Below, in pieces: positions 51,675 to 61,112 of a DNA stretch of 64,000 nucleotides. Each line of letters begins with the position of its first letter. Within the stretch, counting starts at the first letter, position 1. The DNA is taken from contig CBDAVM010000001.1 of the NCBI GenBank assembly GCA_965200895.1, positions 1,798,001 through 1,862,000 on the forward strand, written 5' to 3'. The notes beneath the pieces were generated by a model. The model was not told the origin of the DNA. It saw only the letters and a program-made list of their open reading frames with translations, and made no database searches. The translations under genes were made by a program, and so were the position numbers. The stretch comes from WTFV01 sp965200895. Its GTDB lineage: Bacteria > Acidobacteriota > Vicinamibacteria > Vicinamibacterales > UBA8438.

Positions 51675-53447
51675 CTAGATCGGGTATGCGCCGCGGTCGA
51701 CCGTCGCTTCCGAGAGGCGCCGCCGGAGGCGCACGTCGTTGACCGGCGCTACCTTCAGCAGCCGGCGCAACGCCGCGAGGTGTGTCCGGAGCGCATCGCC
51801 CTCGGCCATGGCGGCGAACGCGGAGCGGGCCGCCGACTCGATGCGCTTGGCCGCCCCGTCGACGTACGACGCGGCGGCGTCGGTCTGCAGGTCGGTTCCG
51901 GTCGCGCCGGTCTCGGCACGGACCGCCGCGCGCGCCACGGCGCTGTCGGCCGCATAGGTGTCGATGACCACGTCGGCCGCGAACGAGAGCACTTCCTGCT
52001 GCTCGCTCAGCTTCTCTCCGTAGGTCTGCATGGCGAGTCCGATGACCGCCAGTCCGACCTTGCGGAACATGTCGACCGCCGCCGCGGCGGCAGCGAGGGG
52101 GGCGTCCGGCGGCGCAGAGGCGCCCGACGGGGTCAGGATCTCGTCCTGGAGCTTCTTCGCGGCGGGAATCAACGGCAGGTCACCCTTGACGGCCCGCTTG
52201 ATCAGCATGCCCGGGATGAGCAGCCGGTTGATCTCGTTCGTTCCCTCGAAGATGCGGTTCACCCGCGAGTCGCGGTAGTGCCGCTCGGCCGGGTAGTCCC
52301 GCACGAACCCGTTGCCGCCGTGGATCTGCACGTTCTCGTCGAGGACCTCGTGGAGCGTCTCGCTGCCCGCGACCTTGAGGATCGACGACTCGACCGCGTA
52401 CTCCTCCAGGGTGCGGAGCATGGCGCCGCCGTCGCCGGGAGCCGTGCCCTCCAGCGTCCCGTCGATGAGACCTGCCGTGCGGAAGACCATCGACTCCAGC
52501 GCGTAGGTCCTGGCGACCATCCCGCCGATCTTGTGCTTGACGGCCCCGAAGCTCGCGATCGGCTGTCCGAACTGGCGCCGGCTCGCGGCGTAGCGCGCCG
52601 ATTCGCCGATGGCGCCCCGCGCGCCACCCACGGTGGATGCTCCCAGCTTGAAGCGACCGTAGTTCAGCACGTTGAAGGCGACCTTGTGCCCCCTGCCCAC
52701 CTCGCCCAGCAGGTTGTCGGCCGGCACGCGGACATCCTGCAGAATCACCGGCGTCGTCGACGATCCGTGCAGGCCCATCTTGTTCTCTTCCTTGCCGGTG
52801 GAGACGCCTTCGAAGCCGCGCTCGACGAGGAACGCCGTGAAGTGCTCCCCGTCCACCTTGGCGAAGACGATGTAGAGGTCGGCGAACCCGCCGTTGGTAA
52901 TCCACATCTTCTCGCCGTTGAGGACGAAGCTGCCGTCGGCCTGGCGTGTCGCGCGCGCCCGGGCCCCGAGCGCGTCCGAGCCGGACCCCGCCTCGCTCAG
53001 GCAGTAGGCGCCGACGATCTCGCCGGTCGCCAGATCCGGCAGGTAGCGCTGCTTCTGCTCGTCGGTGCCGAACATCCGGATCGGCAGGATGGCGAGGTTG
53101 GCATGTGCGCCGTAGGTGGCGCTGAAGGAGCCGCACTGGCCGATGCAACCGGCGATGATGGCCGCGCTGACCTTGTCGAGCGCCAGACCGCCGTAGGCTT
53201 CCGGCACCTCGTTCGAGAGCAGCCCGAGCTCGCCGGCGCGGCGCAGCAGCTCCCGCGTCAGATCCCAGTCCTTCGTCTCGAGCTGGTCGGTATGCCCGGC
53301 GACCTCGTTCGTGAACTCCTGCGCCGTCTGCCGTATCAGCCGGTGCTCGGCGGTCATGCGCTCCGGCGTGAAGACGGTGTCCGGCGGCGCCGCTTCCAGT
53401 AGCCACTCACCGCCGCGTGAAACGGTTTCGATTGCCGTGGTGGTCAT
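51675..53447 (-). CDS. fadE: Acyl-CoA dehydrogenase (VLCAD/ACAD9-like)
   Basis: It carries out the first step of beta-oxidation with FAD. The 590-residue length includes the C-terminal extension of the very-long-chain type. Marks: YCLSEAGSGSDALGARARA, KMWITNGGFADLYIVFA, the late IHGGNGFVRDYPAERHYRDS and RIFEGTNEINRLLI. A GAGG box precedes ATG 53447. It is the last gene of a set with thiolase, hydrolase and the dehydrogenase/hydratase, all on this strand. Confidence 0.93.
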   Translation of the reverse strand: MTTTAIETVSRGGEWLLEAAPPDTVFTPERMTAEHRLIRQTAQEFTNEVAGHTDQLETKDWDLTRELLRRAGELGLLSNEVPEAYGGLALDKVSAAIIAGCIGQCGSFSATYGAHANLAILPIRMFGTDEQKQRYLPDLATGEIVGAYCLSEAGSGSDALGARARATRQADGSFVLNGEKMWITNGGFADLYIVFAKVDGEHFTAFLVERGFEGVSTGKEENKMGLHGSSTTPVILQDVRVPADNLLGEVGRGHKVAFNVLNYGRFKLGASTVGGARGAIGESARYAASRRQFGQPIASFGAVKHKIGGMVARTYALESMVFRTAGLIDGTLEGTAPGDGGAMLRTLEEYAVESSILKVAGSETLHEVLDENVQIHGGNGFVRDYPAERHYRDSRVNRIFEGTNEINRLLIPGMLIKRAVKGDLPLIPAAKKLQDEILTPSGASAPPDAPLAAAAAAVDMFRKVGLAVIGLAMQTYGEKLSEQQEVLSFAADVVIDTYAADSAVARAAVRAETGATGTDLQTDAAASYVDGAAKRIESAARSAFAAMAEGDALRTHLAALRRLLKVAPVNDVRLRRRLSEATVDRGAYPI

Positions 53448-53489
53448 GGTGCCCTCGTCGTATGCGATGTCCCGATGTCGGCGCGGCGT

Positions 53490-54674
53490 TCAGAGACGCT
53501 CGAAGATGCCGGCGGCGCCCATGCCGCCGCCCACGCACATGGTGACCATGCCGTAGCGTCCATTGCGCCGCTCGAGCTCGTGGAGCAGGGTGGTCGTCAG
53601 CTTCGCCCCGGTGCAGCCGAGCGGATGACCGAGCGCGATGGCGCCGCCGTTGACGTTGAGCTTGTCGGGATCGATCGGCAGCTCGCGCAGGCAGGCCAGT
53701 ATCTGGGCCGCGAACGCCTCGTTCAGCTCCACCAGGTCGATGTCGTCAAGGGTCAACCCGGCCGTCTGCAGCGCCCTGCGCATGGCCGGGACGGGACCGA
53801 TCCCGAACCGCTCGGGCTCGACGCCCGCCGTCGCGTAGGTGACGAAGCGCGCCAGCGGCTTCAGGCCCGCCTGCTCGGCGCGCCGGGCGGTCGTGACGAC
53901 CACCGCCGCCGCACCGTCGCTCATCTGCGACGAGTTACCCGCGGTGACCGAGCCGCCGGCCCGGAAGACCGCCCGCAGCCGGCCGAGCGCCTCCAGCGAC
54001 GTGTCCGCGCGCGGACCCTCGTCCTTCTCGAACGTGACATTGCGTACGACCGGGGTCTCTCCGCCGCCGTTCGCGGGCTCGGCCACGCGGACGGTGACCG
54101 GCACGGTCTCCCGGTCGAAGCGGCCGGCATCCAACGCCGCAAGGGCGCGCTGGTGGCTGCGCAGGGCGTAGGCGTCCTGTTCCTCGCGGCTGATCGACGA
54201 CTCCCGGGCGTGGTTCTCGGCGACCAGGCCGGTGCTCAGGTAGACGTCCGGGTAGTGCGCCACGAGCTCGGGGTTCGGGGCGATCTTGTGGCCCCCCATG
54301 GGCACGAGGCTCATCGATTCGGTGCCGCCGGCCACTATCGTGTCGGCCCAGCCGACCATGATCTTCTCCGCCGCGAAAGCGATCGACTGCAACCCCGACG
54401 AGCAGAAGCGATTGATGGTGACGGCCGAGGCCTGCACCGGGATCCCGGCCCGCAGGCTGGCGATGCGGGCCACGTTCATTCCCTGTTCGGCCTCGGGCAT
54501 CGCGCAACCGAGGATGACGTCGTCCACCGATTCCGGTTCGACCCCGGCGGCGCGCCGGAGCGCTTCGCGGATCGTGACGGCGGCCAGCTCGTCCGGACGG
54601 GTCGTCCGCAGCGTGCCCTTCGGCGCCCTGCCGACAGGGGTGCGGACGGCGGATGCGATGACGGCGTCTCTCAT
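53490..54674 (-). CDS. fadA: Acetyl-CoA acyltransferase (thiolase)
   Basis: It cuts 3-ketoacyl-CoA to acetyl-CoA and a shorter acyl-CoA. The 394-residue protein has the nucleophile Cys91 in NRFCSSGLQSIAFAAE, His350 in GHPLGCTGAK and Cys380 in TMCVGGGMG, all at the usual places. ATG 54674 begins MRDAVIASAVRTPVG. It sits between a hydrolase and fadE in one likely operon. Confidence 0.94.
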   Translation of the reverse strand: MRDAVIASAVRTPVGRAPKGTLRTTRPDELAAVTIREALRRAAGVEPESVDDVILGCAMPEAEQGMNVARIASLRAGIPVQASAVTINRFCSSGLQSIAFAAEKIMVGWADTIVAGGTESMSLVPMGGHKIAPNPELVAHYPDVYLSTGLVAENHARESSISREEQDAYALRSHQRALAALDAGRFDRETVPVTVRVAEPANGGGETPVVRNVTFEKDEGPRADTSLEALGRLRAVFRAGGSVTAGNSSQMSDGAAAVVVTTARRAEQAGLKPLARFVTYATAGVEPERFGIGPVPAMRRALQTAGLTLDDIDLVELNEAFAAQILACLRELPIDPDKLNVNGGAIALGHPLGCTGAKLTTTLLHELERRNGRYGMVTMCVGGGMGAAGIFERL

Positions 54675-54706
54675 GGTCTCGACTCGCTTGCGATGTTCCT
54701 GTCCGA

Positions 54707-55537
54707 TCATGCGGGGACCCGCTGCCATGCGGGCGCCGGCGGCGGAACCGCGGCAGCGGACGCTCCCGACTCGACGAACTGCGTCACCACGTCGGCGAAG
54801 CGCTCGGCCCGCGTGAGGAGCCCGATGTGTCCCGTCCGATCCAGTCGATCGTAGCGCGAGCCCGGAATCGCCCGCAGGTACTCCCGCGTGCTCGCGACCT
54901 CCACGACACGATCCAGGTCCGGTTCGCCGGTCACGATCTGGGTGGGCGCCGCGATACGGGCGCAGTCGGCGGCGAAGTCGACGCCGCCCGCGCAGCGCAC
55001 GCGCTCCGCCATGCGGGTCGGCGCCATGCGATGCTGCAGGATTCGCCGCAGGTGACCGGCGATGAACCGGGCCCGCGGGCCCGGCGACGGCAGGGCCGCG
55101 GCGAGCTCCGGGTAGGTCCGGAAACAGGAGCCGAGCGCGAAGACCGGCGACATCAGCCGCGGCGCCGCCAGGTAGCGGTTCACCCGGCATCCGGGCCGCC
55201 AGGAGGGCGACGGTGTGGAGACCAGGGTCAGGGTCCTGACGCGCTCCGGCCGGACCGCGGCGTAGTGAAGCGCTATCCAGCCGCCGTACGACACGCCGCA
55301 CACCGACACCCGGCCCGCGATGCGGGCGCGGTCGAGCAGGGCGTCCAGCCACTCGGTGTGGCGCTCGAAGCCGACCGCCGGATCGGCGTCGACGATGGAT
55401 CCGACGTCGCCCGGCAGCGAGCCGGTGATCACGCGGCAACGCGCCGCGAGCGCCTCCACCGCGGGACGCATCCACTCCCAGCGGCCCTGGATGCCCGGAA
55501 CGAGGACGAGCGGTGCGCCGGCGCCTCTGTCGACCAT
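54707..55537 (-). CDS. Alpha/beta hydrolase inside the fad operon
   Basis: A 276-residue hydrolase. LVLVPGIQGRWEWMRP gives the oxyanion loop, VCGVSYGGWIALHYA the Ser elbow near 80-94 and RTGHIGLLTRAE the final His; the acid is probably in TGEPDLDRV. Esterase or thioesterase action is plausible in a fat-degradation operon, but the substrate is unknown. ATG 55537 overlaps the dehydrogenase stop by one base. Confidence 0.87.
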   Translation of the reverse strand: MVDRGAGAPLVLVPGIQGRWEWMRPAVEALAARCRVITGSLPGDVGSIVDADPAVGFERHTEWLDALLDRARIAGRVSVCGVSYGGWIALHYAAVRPERVRTLTLVSTPSPSWRPGCRVNRYLAAPRLMSPVFALGSCFRTYPELAAALPSPGPRARFIAGHLRRILQHRMAPTRMAERVRCAGGVDFAADCARIAAPTQIVTGEPDLDRVVEVASTREYLRAIPGSRYDRLDRTGHIGLLTRAERFADVVTQFVESGASAAAVPPPAPAWQRVPA

Positions 55538-57840
55538 CAGTTCCTCAGCGGTTTCCCGGTCTTCAACACGTGCGCGATGCGTTCCCGGGTCTTCGGTTCT
55601 CCGCACAGGCTCAGGAACGCCTCGCGCTCGAGGTCGAGCAGGCGCTGCTCCGACACCAGCGCGGGATGCGGCAGGTCGCCGCCAGCGAGGATGCGGGAGA
55701 GCGTGCGCCCGATGTGGGCGTCGTGGTCGCTGATGTGGCCGCCTCGCCACGCGAGATGCACACCGAGATCCAGCGCCGCGCGGACGCCGGCGCCGCCCAC
55801 GGAGATGTCGCGCGGTGCGGGCGGCTGGTAACCCGGGCGGGCCATGTCCAGGGCCGCCGCCTTCGCTTCGGTCAGCAGGCGCTCCCGGTTCATCGTCACG
55901 GCGTCGGTGTCCTGCAGGAGTCCCAGTCGCCGGGCGTCGGCTGCGCTCGTGGACACCCTGCCGAATCCGATGAGCTCGAATGCCTGCTGAATGTGCGGCA
56001 GCGTGTCGGTCCCGGCTGGTGCGCGGGCCGTGAAGCGGGCAAGCAGCTCCTTCGTTCCGCACCCGGCGGGAATCAGGCCGGCGCCTGCCTCCACCTGGCC
56101 CATGTAGGTCTCGGCCGCGGCCTGCACGCGGTCCGCGTGCAGCAGGATCTCGCAAGCTCCCCCGAGGGCCAGTCCGCCCGGGGCCGCGACCACCGGTACG
56201 CGGGCGTATCGCAGACCGAGAACGGCCGACTGGAACGTGCGCACCATCAGGTCGATCTCGTCCCAGTTCTCCTCCTGGGCTTCGAGCAGCAGGAGCATCA
56301 GGTTGGCGCCGGCGGAGAACGCCGGGGCGTCGTTGCCGATGACCAGCGCCTCGAAGTTGCGGGACGCTTCTTCGACGCCAGCGTTCATCATCGCGACGGT
56401 ATCGCCGCCGATGGCGTTCATCTTCGAGTGGAACTCCAGGCCGAGCACGCCGTCGCCGAGATCGACGAGGCTCGCGCCGGCATTCCGTCTGACCGGCGGA
56501 CGTTTCTGCTTGGCGCGCTGCAGGAGCTGCAGATCGGGTGCGCGAGGTGGAACCGGGCCCTGCCGGAAGAGGATGGCGGCCGGGGCTTCGGCGGCCGGGG
56601 CGGACTGCTGCAGTTCCGCCACGAGGGCCGGCGGGTCCGTTCGTCCGGCTGCTTCCAGCACCGCGTCAATCCCGATGGCGTCCCAGATCTCGAACGGACC
56701 GAGCTCCCACCCGAAGCCCCAGCGCATGACGCGGTCGACGTCATCGATGGAATGGGCGATTGCGGGAGCGACCTCCGCCGTGTACACCAGGGTGGGGGCA
56801 AGCGTTGCGCGCAGGAATTCTCCGACGCGATCGCGTCCCTGGAACAGGGTGCGAATCCGTTCGCCGGGATCGTCGATGGCGGACGCGGCGTCCAGCGCCG
56901 GCAGCCGCGGCGGGCGCCGGGTGCGATAGTCCATCGTGTGCGGATCGAGCGTCAGGATCTCGCTGTCCGCGGCGGTCTTCCGCCGCTTGTAGAAGCCGCC
57001 GCCCGCCTTCAATCCAATCCAGCCCCGCTCGACCATGTCGGTGACCAGCGGGGGCAGTGCGAAGCCGGCGCGCTCTTGCGCCTCCTCGAGACGCTCGACC
57101 AGATTGGCCGTCACGTGGGCCAGGACGTCCAGTCCCGCAAGGTCGAGCGCCCGGAAGGTCGCCGAGCGGGGCCGGCCGATGACGGGGCCGGTCATCGCGT
57201 CGATTTCCTCGATCGTGCAGGTCCCGCCCGCGAGCTGCTCCAGCACGCGCATGACGGCGAAGACGCCGATGCGGTTGCCGATGAAGCCGGGAGTGTCCTT
57301 CGCGACGACCACTCCCTTTCCCATTGCGTCGTCGCCGAACCGCAGCATGGTGTCGACCACGGCCGGGTCGGTCTCGGCCGTCGGGATCATCTCGAGCAGC
57401 GGCAGGTATCGCGGCGGGTTGAAGAAGTGGGTTCCGAGCCAGTGGCGCCGGAACGTCTCGCCGCGCCCCGCTGCGAGGCTGGCGATGGGAATGCCCGACG
57501 TGTTGGAGCTGACGATCGCATGCTCCGCCCGGTGCGGTTCGACCTTCGCCAGCAGCTCCCGCTTGACGTCGAGCCGTTCGACCACCGCCTCCACGATCCA
57601 GTCGCACTCGCCGATGCGCGCCAGATCCGTGTCGAACCCGCCCACCGAAATGCGTTCCGCCGTCTCCGGTGTGAAGAACGGGTCGGGACTCAGCTTGCGG
57701 GCGCGCTGCAGACCGTCGCGGGCGACGCCGGCGTCGAGGTCGAGCAGCAGGGCGGACACGCCGGCATTGGCCGCATGCGCGGCGATCTGGGCGCCCATGG
57801 CTCCCGCCCCGAGCACGGCGATCGAATGAATGCGCTGCAT
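55537..57840 (-). CDS. fadN: 3-hydroxyacyl-CoA dehydrogenase/enoyl-CoA hydratase (FadN type)
   Basis: It performs hydration and oxidation of acyl-CoA. The 767-residue fusion has NAD binding first (VLGAGAMGAQIAAHA at 9-23), SSNTSGIPIASLAAG, HFFNPPRYLPLLEMIP and the hydratase after 440 (SAGANLMLLLLEAQEENWDE, GGLALGGACEILLHADRV). This order (dehydrogenase then hydratase) is that of Bacillus FadN, and the operon order N-hydrolase-A-E resembles fadNAE. ATG 57840 has no strong ribosome box. The spacer 57841-58024 holds nothing I recognise. Confidence 0.93.
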   Translation of the reverse strand: MQRIHSIAVLGAGAMGAQIAAHAANAGVSALLLDLDAGVARDGLQRARKLSPDPFFTPETAERISVGGFDTDLARIGECDWIVEAVVERLDVKRELLAKVEPHRAEHAIVSSNTSGIPIASLAAGRGETFRRHWLGTHFFNPPRYLPLLEMIPTAETDPAVVDTMLRFGDDAMGKGVVVAKDTPGFIGNRIGVFAVMRVLEQLAGGTCTIEEIDAMTGPVIGRPRSATFRALDLAGLDVLAHVTANLVERLEEAQERAGFALPPLVTDMVERGWIGLKAGGGFYKRRKTAADSEILTLDPHTMDYRTRRPPRLPALDAASAIDDPGERIRTLFQGRDRVGEFLRATLAPTLVYTAEVAPAIAHSIDDVDRVMRWGFGWELGPFEIWDAIGIDAVLEAAGRTDPPALVAELQQSAPAAEAPAAILFRQGPVPPRAPDLQLLQRAKQKRPPVRRNAGASLVDLGDGVLGLEFHSKMNAIGGDTVAMMNAGVEEASRNFEALVIGNDAPAFSAGANLMLLLLEAQEENWDEIDLMVRTFQSAVLGLRYARVPVVAAPGGLALGGACEILLHADRVQAAAETYMGQVEAGAGLIPAGCGTKELLARFTARAPAGTDTLPHIQQAFELIGFGRVSTSAADARRLGLLQDTDAVTMNRERLLTEAKAAALDMARPGYQPPAPRDISVGGAGVRAALDLGVHLAWRGGHISDHDAHIGRTLSRILAGGDLPHPALVSEQRLLDLEREAFLSLCGEPKTRERIAHVLKTGKPLRN

Positions 57841-58024
57841 GGTTCAGATTCCGGCCCGCGCCCTCATCGGGGTACGCGCGGAGCCGGGCGTCGGCGGAGA
57901 AGCACGAGGCCAGGGGACATGCAAAAGGTTCGCGAACGCGCGCCGGACCGGCCCAACGTGGGCGGCCCGGCGTCCCGTGACCGCGATGCGGTGCGATTGC
58001 GAAGAGCGGCCTGCCGCCGACCGT

Positions 58025-59026
58025 TCAGGGTAGCGCGTTCAGCGTGGCCTGCGCCTGCGCGGCCTCCGCGGCCGACGTGGGATCGTCGACATCGACCACC
58101 CGCTGGAAGTACTCCTTCGCAGTTGCCATGTCGCCCTTGTTCAGCGCGACGAGCGCAAGCTTGAAGAGCGGTTTGCCCCAGTTCGGATCCACCATGCTCG
58201 CCCGCTCGTACCACTGGGCGGCGCCGTCGACATCACCCTGGGCGAAGGCCTGCTCGCCCTGGTTGTAGAGGTCCTCGCGCGAGGCGGAGAGGCTGGTTGC
58301 GGCCTGCTCGAGCAACTGACGGTCGGCTGCATCCGCCGTGCCGGCCGCCAGGCGCACCCTGGCGCGGGCGATCTGCACGTTCTGGTTCTGCGGGTCGTCG
58401 GCCAGCGCGCGGTCGTATGCGGCGACAGCGGACTCGTGCTCCTGCATCTGCGCGTAGGCGTTCCCGATGTTGAAGTGCAGGTTGCTCAGGGCGGGAAGCT
58501 GGCCGAGAACGGCTTCGTAGCCGGAGATTGCCTCCCGGTAGCTGCCGCCGTTGAAGGCCGCGTCAGCCGCCGTGATCTGCGCATCGATCGCGTCCAGGTC
58601 GATGCCGGCGACTGCGTCGTCGCCCAGCATCTGCGCCAACGGGTGGCGGATACGGATCAGTTCGAAGTCGATGGGCGGATTCCGTGTCTGGGTGATGTTG
58701 GAAGGACCCTCGCTCGGCGAATAGCCGCGCGGCGACCCGTTCCGCTCGCCGCAGGCGCCCGTGCAGTCGGCCCGGAACATCCATTGTCCACTCACCAGCC
58801 CGATGATGGCGAAGCCCCCGTCGTTGCCACTCGTGGTGGTGAACTCCGAAGGGTTGGCGTTCGGGTTCGTCGCCGTGATCTGGACGCCGACCAGGGGGTT
58901 CCCGGCTTCATCGACGACGTCGCCGACCACGCGCCCCTGGCCCTGCGCCGCCGCCGGAACGGCGGTCGCCAGGACGAGAACGGCGCCGAGGGTGGAACAG
59001 ATGATTTGATGCAGACGCAGGCTCAT
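58025..59026 (-). CDS. Exported regulatory-domain/TPR protein, paralogue 1
   Basis: A 333-residue exported protein. A signal peptide (ending PAAAQ) leads to a carboxypeptidase-regulatory-like beta domain (VVGDVVDEAGNPLVGVQITA) with two Cys (ADCTGACGERNG). TPRs run from about 155: FNGGSYREAISGYEAVLGQL, NIGNAYAQMQEHESAVAAYD and YERASMVDPNWGKPLFKLAL. A GGAG box precedes ATG 59026. The next upstream gene codes a shorter relative with the same domain order. Probably a cell-surface scaffold; its partner is unknown. Confidence 0.85.
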   Translation of the reverse strand: MSLRLHQIICSTLGAVLVLATAVPAAAQGQGRVVGDVVDEAGNPLVGVQITATNPNANPSEFTTTSGNDGGFAIIGLVSGQWMFRADCTGACGERNGSPRGYSPSEGPSNITQTRNPPIDFELIRIRHPLAQMLGDDAVAGIDLDAIDAQITAADAAFNGGSYREAISGYEAVLGQLPALSNLHFNIGNAYAQMQEHESAVAAYDRALADDPQNQNVQIARARVRLAAGTADAADRQLLEQAATSLSASREDLYNQGEQAFAQGDVDGAAQWYERASMVDPNWGKPLFKLALVALNKGDMATAKEYFQRVVDVDDPTSAAEAAQAQATLNALP

Positions 59027-59110
59027 GTCGTGCTCCTGTATATCCCGAAACACTGTCGCAGAATCACTCGGTCGCTCCCGATGCCGGGGACGGCGCAGCC
59101 GCGTGAGTCA

Positions 59111-59761
59111 TCACCGATCCACGCCGGCCTGCAGGGCGGCGATGGCTCCCTGCGCCTCTGCGCTGGCGGGATCGCCGGTGGGCACGGCGCGATACGCCGC
59201 CAGCGCCTGCTCGACGTCGTTCTTCTCCCGGTATGCATGCCCTATCTGGACGTGCAGACCGGTCAGACGCGGCACCGTGGTCAGGACCGCCTCGTACGCA
59301 TCGATGGCGGCGTCGTAGTCGCCACGGTCGTACAGCGCGTCTGCAGCGTCGAGCGCTTCCTGCAATTCGTCGCCGCGGAGATTGGCCAGCACGCCGGTCG
59401 ACGGCGCCGGCGGGTGGAGCGGATCGGTCTCCATGACGAAATTCACCCGACCCGTTCCCGACCCCCGCACGTTGGCGAACCCCTGGACGGGTTCGTAGCC
59501 CCGCTGCCGGATGACGAAGAGCCAGCGTCCCCGCTGCAGGCCGATGAAGGAGAAGCGGCCGGCATCGTTGGTCGTCGTCTCGACGCTCCGCTGCCACTCC
59601 GTATTCTCTCCCACGACCGCCGCGCCCACTATCGGCTCGCCTTCCACATCCCGCACCGCACCGGTGATCACACCGGTCTGGGCGTCTGCGACCATCGCGA
59701 GCGTCGGCAGCAGCACTGCCGCGGCGACCAGCACCGGAAGGGTGACTGCGGAACGTGGCAT
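59111..59761 (-). CDS. Exported regulatory-domain/TPR protein, paralogue 2
   Basis: A 216-residue exported protein, like the following gene but shorter. A signal peptide (MVADAQ end), the beta domain (ITGAVRDVEGEPIVGAAVVG, FSFIGLQRGRWLFVIRQRGY) and two TPR-like units (ALYDRGDYDAAIDAYEAVL, VQIGHAYREKNDVEQALAAY). ATG 59761 fits the signal peptide. The pair likely arose by duplication and may act together. Confidence 0.83.
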   Translation of the reverse strand: MPRSAVTLPVLVAAAVLLPTLAMVADAQTGVITGAVRDVEGEPIVGAAVVGENTEWQRSVETTTNDAGRFSFIGLQRGRWLFVIRQRGYEPVQGFANVRGSGTGRVNFVMETDPLHPPAPSTGVLANLRGDELQEALDAADALYDRGDYDAAIDAYEAVLTTVPRLTGLHVQIGHAYREKNDVEQALAAYRAVPTGDPASAEAQGAIAALQAGVDR

Positions 59762-59872
59762 GGCGTTTCCTCTTGGCTTGTGCAGACCCCGGCTCCCGAA
59801 GGTACGGTACCGATGACCCGCGCACCGGACCGGAGCGGACAATCAGTATACACTCGGAGCCGGTCGGGACGA

Positions 59873-61096
59873 ATGGATGCGATTCTCCGCCGCGCCGCGT
59901 TTGCCGGAGCCGTCCTGGCCCTGCTCTCCACGGGTTCGCCGCCGGCGGCGCGGCAGACGCGGTTTCCGCCCGCGGCCGCTTCGCCGTCGCCGGTCGACAC
60001 GGCCCGCCTTGCACGAATCGACGTCGTCGTAGACCGGGGGATCGCGGACGGCGAGTTGCCCGGCGCCGTGGTTCTGATCGCCCACCGTGACCGGATCGTC
60101 TATCGGAAGGCCTTCGGTCACCGCTCGGTGCGTCCGGAACGCGAGCCGATGACCGTCGACACGATCTTCGACCTGGCCTCGCTGACCAAGGTGGTTGCGA
60201 CCACGCCGAGCGTGATGGCGCTCGTGGAGGACGGGGCCCTCCGGCTGCGCGATCGCGTTGCCCGTTTCCTCCCCGGATTCGAGCGGCACGGCAAGGAGGC
60301 CGTCACGATCGAGCATCTGTTGACGCACGTGTCGGGGCTGCGGCCCGATCTGCCGCTGGAGGAGGAGTTCGAAGGCGCCGGTGAGGCGCTGCGGCGCGTG
60401 CTCGACGAGCGCCTCGGGGCGCCCCCGGGCGAGGCGTTCATCTACAGCGATCTCAACTTCGTCCTGCTCGGCGAGATCGTCCGGCGGGTGAGCGGGCAAC
60501 CCCTGGAGACCTTTGCCGCCGACCGTCTGTTCGCCCCGCTCGGCATGCGCGACACATCGTTCCGGCCGGGCGCGGATCGGGTTGCCCGCATCGCGCCCAC
60601 CGAGGCGTGCACGCCCCTCGGGTGGCCCTGCGGCGGGCCTGGCGCCGTCATGCTGCGGGGCACGGTTCACGACCCGACCGCGCGGCGGATGGGTGGCGTG
60701 GCGGGTCACGCCGGCCTGTTCGGCACCGCCGACGATCTGGCCAGGTTCGGGAAGATGCTGCTGAATTCGGGGCGTTCGTCATCCGGCATCCCGGTGCTGT
60801 CGCCGCTTGCCGTTGCCCGCATGACGAGGCCGTCGACGCCGGCCCGCCTGCAGGACGTTCGCGGCCTCGGCTGGGACATCGACTCGCGCTATTCAAGCAA
60901 CCGCGGCGACTTCTTCTCGCCCCGTTCCTTCGGCCACACCGGGTTCACCGGCACCTCGATCTGGATCGACCCCGACACGCAGACCGTCGTCGTCTTTCTC
61001 TCGAGTCGGGTGCACCCGGGCGGTGCCGGCAACGTGGTCCGGCTGCGCGGACTGGTGGCGACCCTGGCCGCCGCCGCGGTCGGCGTGGTCCCCTGA
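59873..61096 (+). CDS. Exported serine hydrolase, class C beta-lactamase fold
   Basis: A 407-residue protein with the penicillin-recognising fold. S103 in FDLASLTKV is the nucleophile with K106, Y191-S-D-L-N195 is the YxN-type motif, and FGHTGFTGTS gives the HTG third motif. These are esterases, D-aminopeptidases or cell-wall enzymes more often than antibiotic lactamases. A signal-like helix follows MDAILRRAAF. A TATACA at 59847-59852 could be the -10. It is convergent with the heme A genes. Confidence 0.87.
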   Translation: MDAILRRAAFAGAVLALLSTGSPPAARQTRFPPAAASPSPVDTARLARIDVVVDRGIADGELPGAVVLIAHRDRIVYRKAFGHRSVRPEREPMTVDTIFDLASLTKVVATTPSVMALVEDGALRLRDRVARFLPGFERHGKEAVTIEHLLTHVSGLRPDLPLEEEFEGAGEALRRVLDERLGAPPGEAFIYSDLNFVLLGEIVRRVSGQPLETFAADRLFAPLGMRDTSFRPGADRVARIAPTEACTPLGWPCGGPGAVMLRGTVHDPTARRMGGVAGHAGLFGTADDLARFGKMLLNSGRSSSGIPVLSPLAVARMTRPSTPARLQDVRGLGWDIDSRYSSNRGDFFSPRSFGHTGFTGTSIWIDPDTQTVVVFLSSRVHPGGAGNVVRLRGLVATLAAAAVGVVP

Positions 61097-61112
61097 AGGC
61101 GCAACGGTCCGT

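Noticed and set aside
58436..59872. Upstream extension of the serine hydrolase
   Set aside because: It is antisense to the two regulatory-domain/TPR genes; the signal helix starts at 59873.
59873..61096. Antibiotic beta-lactamase
   Set aside because: The motifs fit the broad esterase/peptidase group; nothing points to antibiotic resistance.
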